Positions 1 to 6,716 of a stretch of DNA of 11,586 nt are shown here, in pieces (the stretch's first letter is position 1; each line of letters begins with the position of its first letter). Both the position numbers and the translations under genes were made by a program. The notes under the pieces were generated by a model. The model was not told the origin of the DNA, did no database searches, and worked only from the letters and a program-made list of their open reading frames with translations. Origin of the DNA: Planctomycetota bacterium (lineage in GTDB: Bacteria; Planctomycetota; UBA1135; JALUZX01); contig JALUZX010000187.1 in NCBI GenBank assembly GCA_027011425.1, positions 1 through 11,586 of the forward strand, given 5' to 3'.

Positions 1-38
1 GGCACCAAGGCCTTGCGGATCCTTCCCTTGCTCAACAT
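1..38 (-). CDS. Start of an unidentified gene overlapping the DUF1848 gene (partial)
   Basis: Only about 12 codons are visible before the window edge, so the product cannot be named. The DUF1848 stop codon (34..32) lies inside a good translation start. A GGAGG Shine-Dalgarno sequence at 46..42 sits 6 nt before a TTG at 35..33, in frame with the ATG at 38..36, which is only 3 nt from GGAGG. TTG is therefore the better start and gives a 4-nt TTGA stop/start overlap; the peptide would begin MSKGRIRKALVP. This arrangement indicates translational coupling to the DUF1848 gene. The evidence is the junction alone, since no family can be recognised from so few residues. Confidence 0.45.
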   Translation of the reverse strand, partial: MLSKGRIRKALV

Positions 39-979
39 GCACCTCCTCGGGGTTCCGCGCCTTCCCCCTCCCCTCCCCCGGGGGCTTGCCGGGGCGCTCC
101 CAGGACGGGGGCCCCCGGGTCCTGGGCCAGGGCCAGGCGGCGGGCTTTGGTTGGATCTGCCGTAGCGTAACAATAGACACACCCGTGGCCGCAGGTCCCG
201 TTCACGCCGATGTCCAGGGAGTAGTCGCAAAGGCAGGCCTTCCTCTGGCCCTTGTGCCGGGTCCCGGCCATGGGTCTTTGAAAGATCCGTTCCAGCCGGG
301 CCGCCTCGATGCAGGGCCCGTCGGGAATCCAGGGAAGGAGGCGGCCCTCCTCGGCGCAGGCCCGGATCGCCATCCCCCGCCCTTCGGCCTCCCGGGCCAG
401 GCCTTCCAGGAGGGGCCCCAGGTCTTGCCGGGAGGCCGGATCCTCGAGGGTAACCCGGCCCGCCAGGGGGGCCAGCCTGCGGAGGGTCTTCCTGTAGAGG
501 TCCAGGAGACTCACGATCACCCGGTCCGCGGCGCCTTCCAGGGCCCGGGCCAGGAAGGCGAACCTCTCCAGGTGCCAGGCCGGGGGAAGGTCCTCTCCGA
601 ACAGGATGGGATCGTAGCGCCAGGTCACCCGGGCCGGGCCGATCCGGTCCGCCAGGGCATGGAAGGTCCGGATCCTTTCCTCGAGAGGAGGCAACCCTGG
701 TTCCAGGAAGGGGGGATAGGGGTTGAGGGTATACAAAAACACGTAACGGTCGTATCCCAGCCCTTCCAGCCTGTCCAGGAAGGGAAGGAAAGGCCCCGGG
801 TCCTTGGTCCAGAAGACGATGGCCTCCACTTCCTCCGGGGAGAGGGCCACCTCCTTGACCTGGCTGGGCCGAAAGGGGTTGGGCACCCGAACCAGGCCCT
901 CTTCCAGGCGGCGGAGAAACCAATCCCCGAAGAAGGATGGGATGTCCGTGCGCCTGCTGGCGCTCAAGATCCAACTCAT
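32..979 (-). CDS. DUF1848 family protein with C-terminal radical-SAM-like cysteine cluster
   Basis: A 315-residue protein of the DUF1848 family (Pfam PF08902), whose function is unknown. Family signatures are visible in order: ILSASRRTDIP at residues 4-14, IVFWTKDP at 54-61, and WRYDP at 120-124. Near the C-terminus is a cysteine cluster: CLC at 249-251 followed by C263-x3-C267-x2-C270 in a GTCGHGCVYCYA context. That spacing is the [4Fe-4S]/S-adenosylmethionine signature of radical SAM enzymes, but at the end of the protein rather than the beginning. The reading frame stays open to an ATG at 1138, but the start at 979 is chosen because family members begin within a few residues of the SASRRTDIP motif. 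No clear Shine-Dalgarno sequence precedes it. The last ~40 residues are Gly/Pro/Ala-rich and probably disordered. The gene is divergent from the LamG gene and overlaps another minus-strand gene at its 3' end. Catalytic activity is not known. Confidence 0.88.
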   Translation of the reverse strand: MSWILSASRRTDIPSFFGDWFLRRLEEGLVRVPNPFRPSQVKEVALSPEEVEAIVFWTKDPGPFLPFLDRLEGLGYDRYVFLYTLNPYPPFLEPGLPPLEERIRTFHALADRIGPARVTWRYDPILFGEDLPPAWHLERFAFLARALEGAADRVIVSLLDLYRKTLRRLAPLAGRVTLEDPASRQDLGPLLEGLAREAEGRGMAIRACAEEGRLLPWIPDGPCIEAARLERIFQRPMAGTRHKGQRKACLCDYSLDIGVNGTCGHGCVYCYATADPTKARRLALAQDPGAPVLGAPRQAPGGGEGEGAEPRGGAC

Positions 980-1162
980 TTGGATAAGAAGCCTACTCGG
1001 AAAACACCGGGGTTCGGCCTTCCTTCCGTACCGGGAAGGACCAGGGGGACGAAAAAACAGGCCCAGGTTGAAACATTCGGGCTTTCCAAAAGTCAAATTC
1101 CCTTTTATCCTTTTTGTTACAGATCCTTTCCAGGGCAACCGGTCCGGCTGAAAACCAATACG
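980..1162. promoter_or_regulatory. Divergent intergenic region between the DUF1848 and LamG genes
   Basis: This 183-nt non-coding stretch must hold the promoters of two divergent genes and is richer in A/T than its surroundings between about 1065 and 1130. It contains a perfect 7-bp inverted repeat, TCCTTCC (1021-1027) and GGAAGGA (1034-1040), with a 6-nt spacer, which could be an operator. On the minus strand, TTGACT (1096..1091) is a good -35 match, but the hexamer 17 nt further (TTTCAA) is a poor -10. On the plus strand TTGAAA occurs at 1068-1073, again without a convincing -10. A pyrimidine-rich 14-mer, TTCCCTTTTATCCT (1098-1111), recurs upstream of the Rieske gene. Promoter positions are not settled by eye. 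Confidence 0.4.
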
Positions 1163-2290
1163 ATGAGATCCAGGCGCCCCAAATCCCGGGCCAGGAAAAC
1201 CGGGTTCCTGCTCTGGGCCCTCCTCCTGGGCCCGGCCCTTCCCGCCCAGTCGGGGAACTACCTTGCCCCCCGTCCGGGAACCCTTGCCCTATGGCACATG
1301 GACGAGGGGAAGGGACAGGTGGTCCACGACGCCGGACCTTTCCACCTCCATGGATCCCTCCAAGCCGGTGCCGGTTGGGTGAAGGCCCCCTGGGGAATGG
1401 CGATCCAAAGCCACCCCAAGACGGGGGCCTTCCAGGTTCCCGATCCCTGGAACCTGATCCGCCTCTCCTATCCTTTCACCCTGGAGGCCTGGGTGCGCCT
1501 GGACGATCTCTCCGTCCCTGTCCTTCCAATCCTCTCCAGGCGGGGCCCTTCGGGCTCCTCGGTCTTTGAAATCCGCTTCATGACCTTTCCCGCCGGGTTC
1601 GCTTTCAAGGTATTGGACACCCACGGGGTGCCCCAGGTGCTTTTCGGGCGCATGAGCGTCAAGCCCGGCAGTTGGCACCACGTGGCCGTAACCTGGGACG
1701 GGAAAGTCGCGCGGCTCTACGGGGACGGCTTCCTCCTCTCCCGGCTCTCCCTCTCGCCCTTCCAGGTGCCGGACCTCAAACAGCCCCTCCTCGCGGGAGC
1801 GGGAGAGAATGGCACCTATCTCAGGGGTGCCCTGGACGAGATCCACGTGGCTGCCGGTGTCCTTCCTCCTTCCTCCTTCCGGTCTGGATGGGCCAGGTAC
1901 GGCCAAGGCAAACCAGGCTACATGGGCATTGGTCCCACCCTCTCCTACCGGGGAGGCCCTCCCTCCACCACATCCTTGGGAATGCACATCCTGGTGGACA
2001 AGGGGATGCCCTCCATGCCGGGTTTGCTCTTCCTCTCCACCAGGCCGGCCCACCTCGCCTTTGGAGGAGGCTGGCTCATGGTCTCTCCCCAGGAGATGGT
2101 CCCAACCCCCATCCAGCTCGACGGAGGAATCATGGGGATCCCCGGAAGCGCCCGGACCTCCCTCCTCCTGCCTCCGCCGGGTCCGACCATCCTGGGCAGG
2201 CTCCTCTTCTTCCAGGTCCTCCTGGTGGATCTCAAAGCGCCGGGGTATTTCAGCATGTCCCCGGGCATGGCCATCTGGTTTCCCTTCTAG
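1163..2290 (+). CDS. Secreted LamG/concanavalin-like domain protein
   Basis: A 375-residue exported protein. Residues 1-28 form a signal peptide: Arg/Lys-rich start (MRSRRPKSRARK), hydrophobic core FLLWALLLGPALPA, and probable cleavage near PAQS. Residues ~40-235 are a LamG/laminin-G-like jelly-roll domain, seen in ALWHMDEG (42-49), FTLEAWVRL (105-113), the signature SWHHVAVTWDG (170-180) and the closing strand LRGALDEIHVAAG (220-232). Residues ~255-375 form a second hydrophobic, Gly/Pro-rich beta domain ending in the last residue, similar in style to the C-terminal domains of many planctomycete secreted proteins. No catalytic residues are recognised, so binding of carbohydrate or another surface ligand is the likeliest role. 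The ATG at 1163 is selected because the signal peptide begins there; the open frame continues far upstream but is antisense to the DUF1848 gene. The Shine-Dalgarno sequence is weak. It appears monocistronic: the next gene begins 110 nt later, with no clear terminator between. Confidence 0.82.
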   Translation: MRSRRPKSRARKTGFLLWALLLGPALPAQSGNYLAPRPGTLALWHMDEGKGQVVHDAGPFHLHGSLQAGAGWVKAPWGMAIQSHPKTGAFQVPDPWNLIRLSYPFTLEAWVRLDDLSVPVLPILSRRGPSGSSVFEIRFMTFPAGFAFKVLDTHGVPQVLFGRMSVKPGSWHHVAVTWDGKVARLYGDGFLLSRLSLSPFQVPDLKQPLLAGAGENGTYLRGALDEIHVAAGVLPPSSFRSGWARYGQGKPGYMGIGPTLSYRGGPPSTTSLGMHILVDKGMPSMPGLLFLSTRPAHLAFGGGWLMVSPQEMVPTPIQLDGGIMGIPGSARTSLLLPPPGPTILGRLLFFQVLLVDLKAPGYFSMSPGMAIWFPF

Positions 2291-2400
2291 CCGGGTGGAT
2301 TCATGGAGGCCGAGGCATGGGGCCCCGGTCCCTCCCGGCCTTCAGTCTTTCTAGGGGAATCTCCTTGCCGGAGGGGGGCCTGTGGGCGACCTTCTTTTCC

Positions 2401-3570
2401 ATGTCCTCTTTGGGTGAAGGCATCTACCTGGACTACAACGCCACCACTCCCGTGGACCCCCGGGCGGCCCAGGCCATGCTCCCCTGGCTGGAGAAGGAGT
2501 TCGGAAATCCTTCCAGTTCCCATCTCTGGGGAGCACGGGCCCGCCAGAGGCTCGAGGAGGCCCGGCGGGACACGGCCTTTCTCTTGGGGTGCAATCCTTC
2601 GGAGGTGATCTTCACCAGCGGGGGGACGGAATCGAACAACCTGGCCCTCCGGGGAGCCTCCCTGGCGAAACGCCCCAGGGGAGGCCACATCGTGGCTTCC
2701 GCCGTGGAGCACCCGGCCGCCCTGGAAGTCCTGGAGGCATTGAAAGAAGAGGCGGACTACGACTTCACCTTGGTCCCGGTGGACTCTTCCTGCAGGACCG
2801 ACCCGGAGGCCTTCGCCCGGGCCTTCCGGGAGGAGACCGTCCTTGTGACGATCATGCTGGCCAACAACGAAGTCGGGACCCTCCAGCCCGTAGCGGAGAT
2901 CGCCCGGCTGGCCCGGGCCCGGGGCATCCTGGTCCACACCGACGCCTCCCAGGCCGCGGGAAAGATCCTCTTCGACGTAAATAGCCTGGGAGCGGACCTC
3001 CTCACCATCGCCGGGCACAAGCTCTACGGGCCCAAGGGGGTGGGCGCCCTCTACGTCCGGGAGGGCGTCCGCCTGCGGCCCCTGCTCCGGGGGGCCGGCC
3101 AGGAAAAGGGACTCCGGCCCGGCACGGAGCCGGTGATGCTGGCCGCCGGCATGGGACGGGCCGCGCGAATCGCCCGGGAGGAACTGGAAGCCGGCGAGGG
3201 GGAGCGCCTGGCCGAGCTGAGGGACCGGATCGAGGAGGGGCTCCTCCGGAGGATTCCCGGGGCTGGGGTCCACGCCGGGAAGGCGCCGCGCCTCCCCAAC
3301 ACCTCCAGCGTCTTCGTCCCGGGGGTCCTGGGCCCGGAGGTCGTGGCCCTGGCAGGGACCGAACTGGCCCTCTCCGCCGGGGCGGCCTGCCACCAGGACA
3401 CCCGGGAGATCTCCCACGTCCTCCGGGCCATGGGGGTCTCCGAGGAGGCCGGGCTCGGCACGATCCGGATTTCGGTGGGCCGGTTTACCAGGGAGGAGGA
3501 GATCGACCCCGCCCTGGAGATCCTGGCCCGGGCCGTGGAAGAGGCGCGAAGAGGAGAGGGAAGGGTGTGA
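2401..3570 (+). CDS. Cysteine desulfurase, class V aminotransferase (NifS/IscS-like, with selenocysteine-lyase-like loop)
   Basis: A 389-residue PLP enzyme expected to release sulfur from cysteine as an enzyme persulfide (or selenium from selenocysteine) in the cytoplasm. Motifs in order: YLDYNATTPV (9-18); TSGGTESNN (72-80), which binds the PLP phosphate; H104 in AVEHPA, which stacks on the cofactor; NNEVGT (155-160); D181 and Q184 in HTDASQAAGK; the PLP lysine K207 in AGHKLYGPKGVGALY; C330 in SAGAACHQ; and R356 in TIRISVGRF. All catalytic positions are present and the length is normal. The GAACH context of C330 resembles vertebrate selenocysteine lyase (ASVGAACH) more than IscS (SSGSACTS). 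The ATG at 2401 places YLDYNATTP at the usual distance from the N-terminus, but its Shine-Dalgarno sequence is poor. The stop overlaps the GTG start of the next gene. It is the first gene of a four-gene operon. Sulfur or selenium specificity cannot be decided from the sequence. Confidence 0.93.
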   Translation: MSSLGEGIYLDYNATTPVDPRAAQAMLPWLEKEFGNPSSSHLWGARARQRLEEARRDTAFLLGCNPSEVIFTSGGTESNNLALRGASLAKRPRGGHIVASAVEHPAALEVLEALKEEADYDFTLVPVDSSCRTDPEAFARAFREETVLVTIMLANNEVGTLQPVAEIARLARARGILVHTDASQAAGKILFDVNSLGADLLTIAGHKLYGPKGVGALYVREGVRLRPLLRGAGQEKGLRPGTEPVMLAAGMGRAARIAREELEAGEGERLAELRDRIEEGLLRRIPGAGVHAGKAPRLPNTSSVFVPGVLGPEVVALAGTELALSAGAACHQDTREISHVLRAMGVSEEAGLGTIRISVGRFTREEEIDPALEILARAVEEARRGEGRV

Positions 3571-4319
3571 AGAGCGGGGGGAAACCGGGTTTCCTGGAAG
3601 GCTTTCTCTTTCCCTTCCAGGGCCTGCGCATGGTCCTGGCGGTTCCGGCGGCCAGGAAGGTCCTCCTTCTTTCGGTTGCCGGGAACTTCGCCGCCATGGC
3701 CGCTCTCGTGGCGGGGGGCTGGTTCGCATGGATCGCCTGGGGATCGGCCCTTGTCCGGAACCTCTCCGGCGGTTGGCTCGGGGACTTGCTGGTCTTCGCC
3801 TCGGCCTTCCTGGTCCTGGTCCTCCTGGCGGCCCTGGCCTTCCTGGTCTTCCCCGTCCTGGTGCCCATCCTCTCCGGGCCCTTCCACGAGCCCCTGGCCA
3901 AGAGGATCGAGGCCCACATCCTTGGATCCCCTCCACCGGAATCACCCTTCGGATTCTTCCAGGGGATCCTCCACGACCTTTCGGTGACTTTGAAACTCCT
4001 CCTCCTGGAGATCCTGGCCCTGGCCGTCTCGGGGCTGGCCTCGTTCCTGCTCGGCTCGGGGCTCCTGGTGGGACTCCTCCTGGGAGGCTGGCTCTCGGCC
4101 CTCTCCTGGCTCGACTTCCCCCTGGCCCGCCGGGGGCTCTCCTTCGCCCGGGAACGGGCCTGGGTGCGGGCCCATTTCGGACCTTCCATGGGATTCGGCC
4201 TGGCCGTAACCCTCTCCTTCATGGTCCCCATCTACAACCTCTTCCTGGCCGGCCCGGCCGCCGCGGCCGGAGCCTCCGCCCTCTACCTGCGGATTTCCTC
4301 GGCCGAAGAGGGAGGTTGA
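3567..4319 (+). CDS. cysZ: CysZ/EI24 family membrane protein (putative sulfate permease)
   Basis: A 250-residue polytopic inner-membrane protein of the EI24/CysZ family (PF07264). Characterised E. coli CysZ takes up sulfate for cysteine synthesis. Family features seen: FLFPFQGLRMVLAVP near the N-terminus (13-27); hydrophobic segments at about 32-58, 74-103, 141-175 and 208-240; the SGPFHEPLAKRIEAHILG stretch (103-120), typical of the segment after the second helix; WLDFPLARRGLSF (181-193); and GFG...MVPIYNLFLAGPAA (209-232). Translation starts at a GTG (3567) overlapping the desulfurase stop as GTGTGA, with a GGGAAGG Shine-Dalgarno sequence just upstream, so the two are translationally coupled. 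Next to a cysteine desulfurase and an anion carrier, a sulfur-supply role is reasonable. Family membership is firm; sulfate as substrate is inferred. Confidence 0.85.
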   Translation: MKSGGKPGFLEGFLFPFQGLRMVLAVPAARKVLLLSVAGNFAAMAALVAGGWFAWIAWGSALVRNLSGGWLGDLLVFASAFLVLVLLAALAFLVFPVLVPILSGPFHEPLAKRIEAHILGSPPPESPFGFFQGILHDLSVTLKLLLLEILALAVSGLASFLLGSGLLVGLLLGGWLSALSWLDFPLARRGLSFARERAWVRAHFGPSMGFGLAVTLSFMVPIYNLFLAGPAAAAGASALYLRISSAEEGG

Positions 4320-4321
4320 CC

Positions 4322-5731
4322 GTGCTCCGGACCTTCCTCTTCGAACTCATCCGGCGCAGGTATTTCTTCCTGGCCATCGCCCTGGGAGGGCTCGTCCTGG
4401 TCCTTCCCAGGCCCGAGGGCCTGACCGCCCAGGGGCAGGGAACCCTGGCGCTCCTGGTCTTCGCCGTAGTCTGTTTCCTCACCGATCCCGTCCCCCTGCC
4501 GGCCGTGGCCCTTCTCATCGGGGTGGGCGAAGTGGTCTTCGGGATCAAGAGTCCCCAGGCCATGCCCCGCTCCTACATGAGCGGAGCGGTCTTCTTCATC
4601 CTGGGCTCCCTCATGATCGGCGCCGCCCTGGTCCACCAGAAACTGGACCGCCGGATCGCCCTCTTCCTGGTCAAGATCACCGGAACGGGTTTCAAGAGGG
4701 TGACCCTGGGCCTCTCGCTGCTGGCGGCGGTGCTCGCCTCCTTCGTGGGGCCCCACGTGGTGGCGGCAACCCTCATGCCCGTGGCCCTGGTCCTGGTGAG
4801 GCGAAACGGCGCCCCCCCGGAGGAAGAAAAGAAGATGGCCCGGACTCTGCTCGTGGCCCTTGCCTACAGCGCCGCCCTGGGCGGGTTCGGGACCCTCTCG
4901 GGGAGCGCCAGAAACGCCATCATGATGGAATACCTGCGCTCCAGGCCCTACGGCATCCAGGTGGATTACCTGGAGTGGGTCCTCCTGGCCTATCCCATGC
5001 TCCTGCTCACGGCCCCCTTGATCGCCCTGGTCTGCATCTGGACCTTCCGGGCCGGAACCAAGGATCTCTCCCGGGCTGTGGCTTCCCTCCGGGAGGATGC
5101 GGGCCGCTCCCAGGGTTCGGCCCAGGCCTGGCTCTCCGGGGCCATCGTGCTCCTCACCCTGGTGGGTTTCTTCACCCTGGGCAAACGCATGGGGATCGGC
5201 ACCGTCGCCGTCCTTGGAGCCACACTCTTCCTGGTGACGGGCCTGGTCACCTGGGAGCAACTGGACAAGGGCGTCAACTGGGGGGTGGTTCTCCTCTATG
5301 CCGCGGCCATCTCCCTGGGAATCTCCATGAGCGAAACCGGCGCGGCCCAGTGGGTGGCCCGCACGGTCCTGAACGGGCTGGCCCCCCTGGGATTCCGCCA
5401 CGGCCTCCCCCTCCTCTTCGTGGTGGGACTTTTGACCATGCTCACGGCCAACGTGATGTCCGGGGGGCCCTCGGTCTCGGTGATCGGACCGGTCGTTCTG
5501 GCCTTGGGGGCCCTTTCCGGGGAGGATGTGGCCCTGGTGGGCGTGATGTGCGCCGCAGGCAGTTCCTTCTCCTACTTCACGATCATGGCCAACCCAGCCA
5601 ACAGCATCGTCTACTCTTCCGGGTGGGTCCATCCCAAGGACTTCCTCCGGACGGGCTGGAAGATGGCCCTGGTCTCCTTGTTCCTGGTCCTCCTCCTGGC
5701 GGGGCTCTACTGGCCCCTCTTCTCACTGTGA
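4322..5731 (+). CDS. SLC13/DASS-like (divalent anion:sodium symporter superfamily) transporter
   Basis: A 469-residue membrane protein with about 11 to 12 hydrophobic segments. The fold is recognised from the two related halves: VFAVVCFLTDPVPLPAVALL (46-65) near the start, and NPANSIVYSSGWVHPKDFLRTG (424-445), which matches the 'tPPNaIvfgsG' segment near the end of DASS proteins. The hallmark SNT motifs are absent by eye: the first position reads ASFVGPHVVA (G143-P144-H145) and the second NVMSGGPSV (S380-G381-G382). The first-half GTPPN loop reads SGSARN (193-198). Substrate and cation coupling may therefore differ from dicarboxylate or sulfate carriers. The GTG start at 4322 lies 2 nt after the cysZ stop and has GGAGG at 4311-4315 with 6-nt spacing. 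The universal stress gene follows 6 nt after the stop. Family placement is good; substrate is unknown. Confidence 0.82.
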   Translation: MLRTFLFELIRRRYFFLAIALGGLVLVLPRPEGLTAQGQGTLALLVFAVVCFLTDPVPLPAVALLIGVGEVVFGIKSPQAMPRSYMSGAVFFILGSLMIGAALVHQKLDRRIALFLVKITGTGFKRVTLGLSLLAAVLASFVGPHVVAATLMPVALVLVRRNGAPPEEEKKMARTLLVALAYSAALGGFGTLSGSARNAIMMEYLRSRPYGIQVDYLEWVLLAYPMLLLTAPLIALVCIWTFRAGTKDLSRAVASLREDAGRSQGSAQAWLSGAIVLLTLVGFFTLGKRMGIGTVAVLGATLFLVTGLVTWEQLDKGVNWGVVLLYAAAISLGISMSETGAAQWVARTVLNGLAPLGFRHGLPLLFVVGLLTMLTANVMSGGPSVSVIGPVVLALGALSGEDVALVGVMCAAGSSFSYFTIMANPANSIVYSSGWVHPKDFLRTGWKMALVSLFLVLLLAGLYWPLFSL

Positions 5732-5737
5732 GGAAAC

Positions 5738-6649
5738 ATGGGAAAGACGGATAGGGAACGAGAGCGCATGGAACTCCTGGCGGTGGTGGGAGAGGAGGTC
5801 TCCACCCGGGACCTGGTGCGGTTCGTGGGAATCGTGGGTCTGGGTTTCGAGGCCAACGTGACCTTCCTGGCCGTAACCCCAGGCTCCCGCCTGGAATTCC
5901 GTTCCCACACCGACCTGGCGGCGGATCTTCTTCACGAGTGGGAGATGGAGACGGCGGCCATGAAAAAGCTGGCCCTGGTGGAGGAACACCTGGTCTCCTT
6001 CCGGATGGTCATGGCCGGCGAAGGGGGCGCCCCCATCACCCGGGCCCCGCTCCACCGGAGGAAAGACGGCGCCCTTGTGCGCGAACTTCTCGGCCTGGAC
6101 GGCCAGACTTTCCGCCTCCTCCTGAGGGAAGGAAAACTCGAGGAGGAGGTGGTGATCGAAACCAGGGAGAGGGCCTACGGAATGATCTTCCTCGGGATGC
6201 CGAGATCATGGAGACAGATCTACCGGGTCCTCCAGTTCACCGAGCCGCCCGTCCTGGTGATCCGAAAATGGGAAGAGGGGGAATACAAGTTTTTAGTATG
6301 CTTCGACGGGTCCCCCCCTTCCTGGAGGGCCCTGCGCCTGGCGGCCCGGATCGCAAAGGTCCTGGTCGCCCCCCTGGAGGTGTGCGCTGTCACGGAAATG
6401 GGCTTCTCCATGGAGGACGCGCGGAAGGTCCTGGACAAGGCCTCCCGCTACCTGGAAAAAGCGACCATTCCCTCCCGGGTCTGCGTGGAGGATGGTCCCT
6501 TCGAAAAGAGGATCCTGGCCAAGGCCGACGCCAGCACGATCCTCACCCTGGGAACGAGCCGGAAGAGCCAGGTTCGCCAGCTGCTCCTGGGCGCGGCGCC
6601 CTTGCGGCTTGCCTCCCGGGCCCCGGGCCCCGTGCTGGTGGTCAAGTAG
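5738..6649 (+). CDS. Tandem-domain universal stress protein (UspA family)
   Basis: A 303-residue soluble protein built from two Usp-like alpha/beta domains. The N-terminal copy (~11-177) is divergent, with strands MELLAVVGEE, NVTFLAVTP, YGMIFLGMP and PVLVIR. The C-terminal copy (~182-303) is clearer: YKFLVCFDGSPPSWRALRLA (183-202), LEVCAVTE (213-220), and the closing TLGTSRKSQVRQLLLGAAPL...GPVLVV (270-302). In ATP-binding Usps the last part reads G-2x-G-9x-G(S/T). Here the second glycine is R275 and the final S/T is A286, so nucleotide binding is doubtful. The ATG at 5738 is 6 nt after the transporter stop with a short GAGG upstream; an internal ATG at 5768 (MELLAVV) is an alternative start. 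As last gene of the operon it may regulate the SLC13-like carrier, a pairing known for Usp proteins and transporters, but that role is inferred. Confidence 0.8.
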   Translation: MGKTDRERERMELLAVVGEEVSTRDLVRFVGIVGLGFEANVTFLAVTPGSRLEFRSHTDLAADLLHEWEMETAAMKKLALVEEHLVSFRMVMAGEGGAPITRAPLHRRKDGALVRELLGLDGQTFRLLLREGKLEEEVVIETRERAYGMIFLGMPRSWRQIYRVLQFTEPPVLVIRKWEEGEYKFLVCFDGSPPSWRALRLAARIAKVLVAPLEVCAVTEMGFSMEDARKVLDKASRYLEKATIPSRVCVEDGPFEKRILAKADASTILTLGTSRKSQVRQLLLGAAPLRLASRAPGPVLVVK

Positions 6650-6674
6650 GGCAAAGGCCCCATGGATGGGCGGC

Positions 6675-6713
6675 GAAAGCGGAAAAATTTTTCTGCTTTC
6701 CTCCCGTTTTTTT
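6675..6713 (+). terminator. 26-nt imperfect palindrome plus T7 run, probable terminator of the desulfurase operon
   Basis: A 26-nt inverted repeat (6675-6700) begins GAAAGCGG and ends CTGCTTTC. The arms pair over 13 positions with one G·U, around a central AAAAATTTTT; as RNA this gives an 11-bp stem with an AAUU loop. A run of seven T follows at 6707-6713 after CTCCCG. It lies 25 nt after the universal stress stop, as expected for a rho-independent terminator, though the stem is A/U-rich and the T-run is 6 nt away from it. A regulator-binding palindrome is the alternative reading. Confidence 0.55.
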
Positions 6714-6716
6714 CTG

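Noticed and set aside
980..1138. N-terminal extension of the DUF1848 protein to the ATG at 1138
   Set aside because: The extra 53 residues are not part of the family, which begins just before SASRRTDIP, and this DNA carries the divergent intergenic signals.
86..1162. Upstream extension of the LamG reading frame
   Set aside because: It runs antisense through the DUF1848 gene and would bury the signal peptide that starts at 1163.
2303..2608. Short open frame starting just after the LamG gene
   Set aside because: It runs into the desulfurase in another frame, has an Arg/Pro/Gly-rich composition and no homology that I can see.
2287..3945. A 552-codon open frame on the minus strand antisense to the desulfurase and cysZ
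   Set aside because: The product is Gly/Pro/Arg-rich without motifs, and the opposite strand encodes two clear families with coupled starts.
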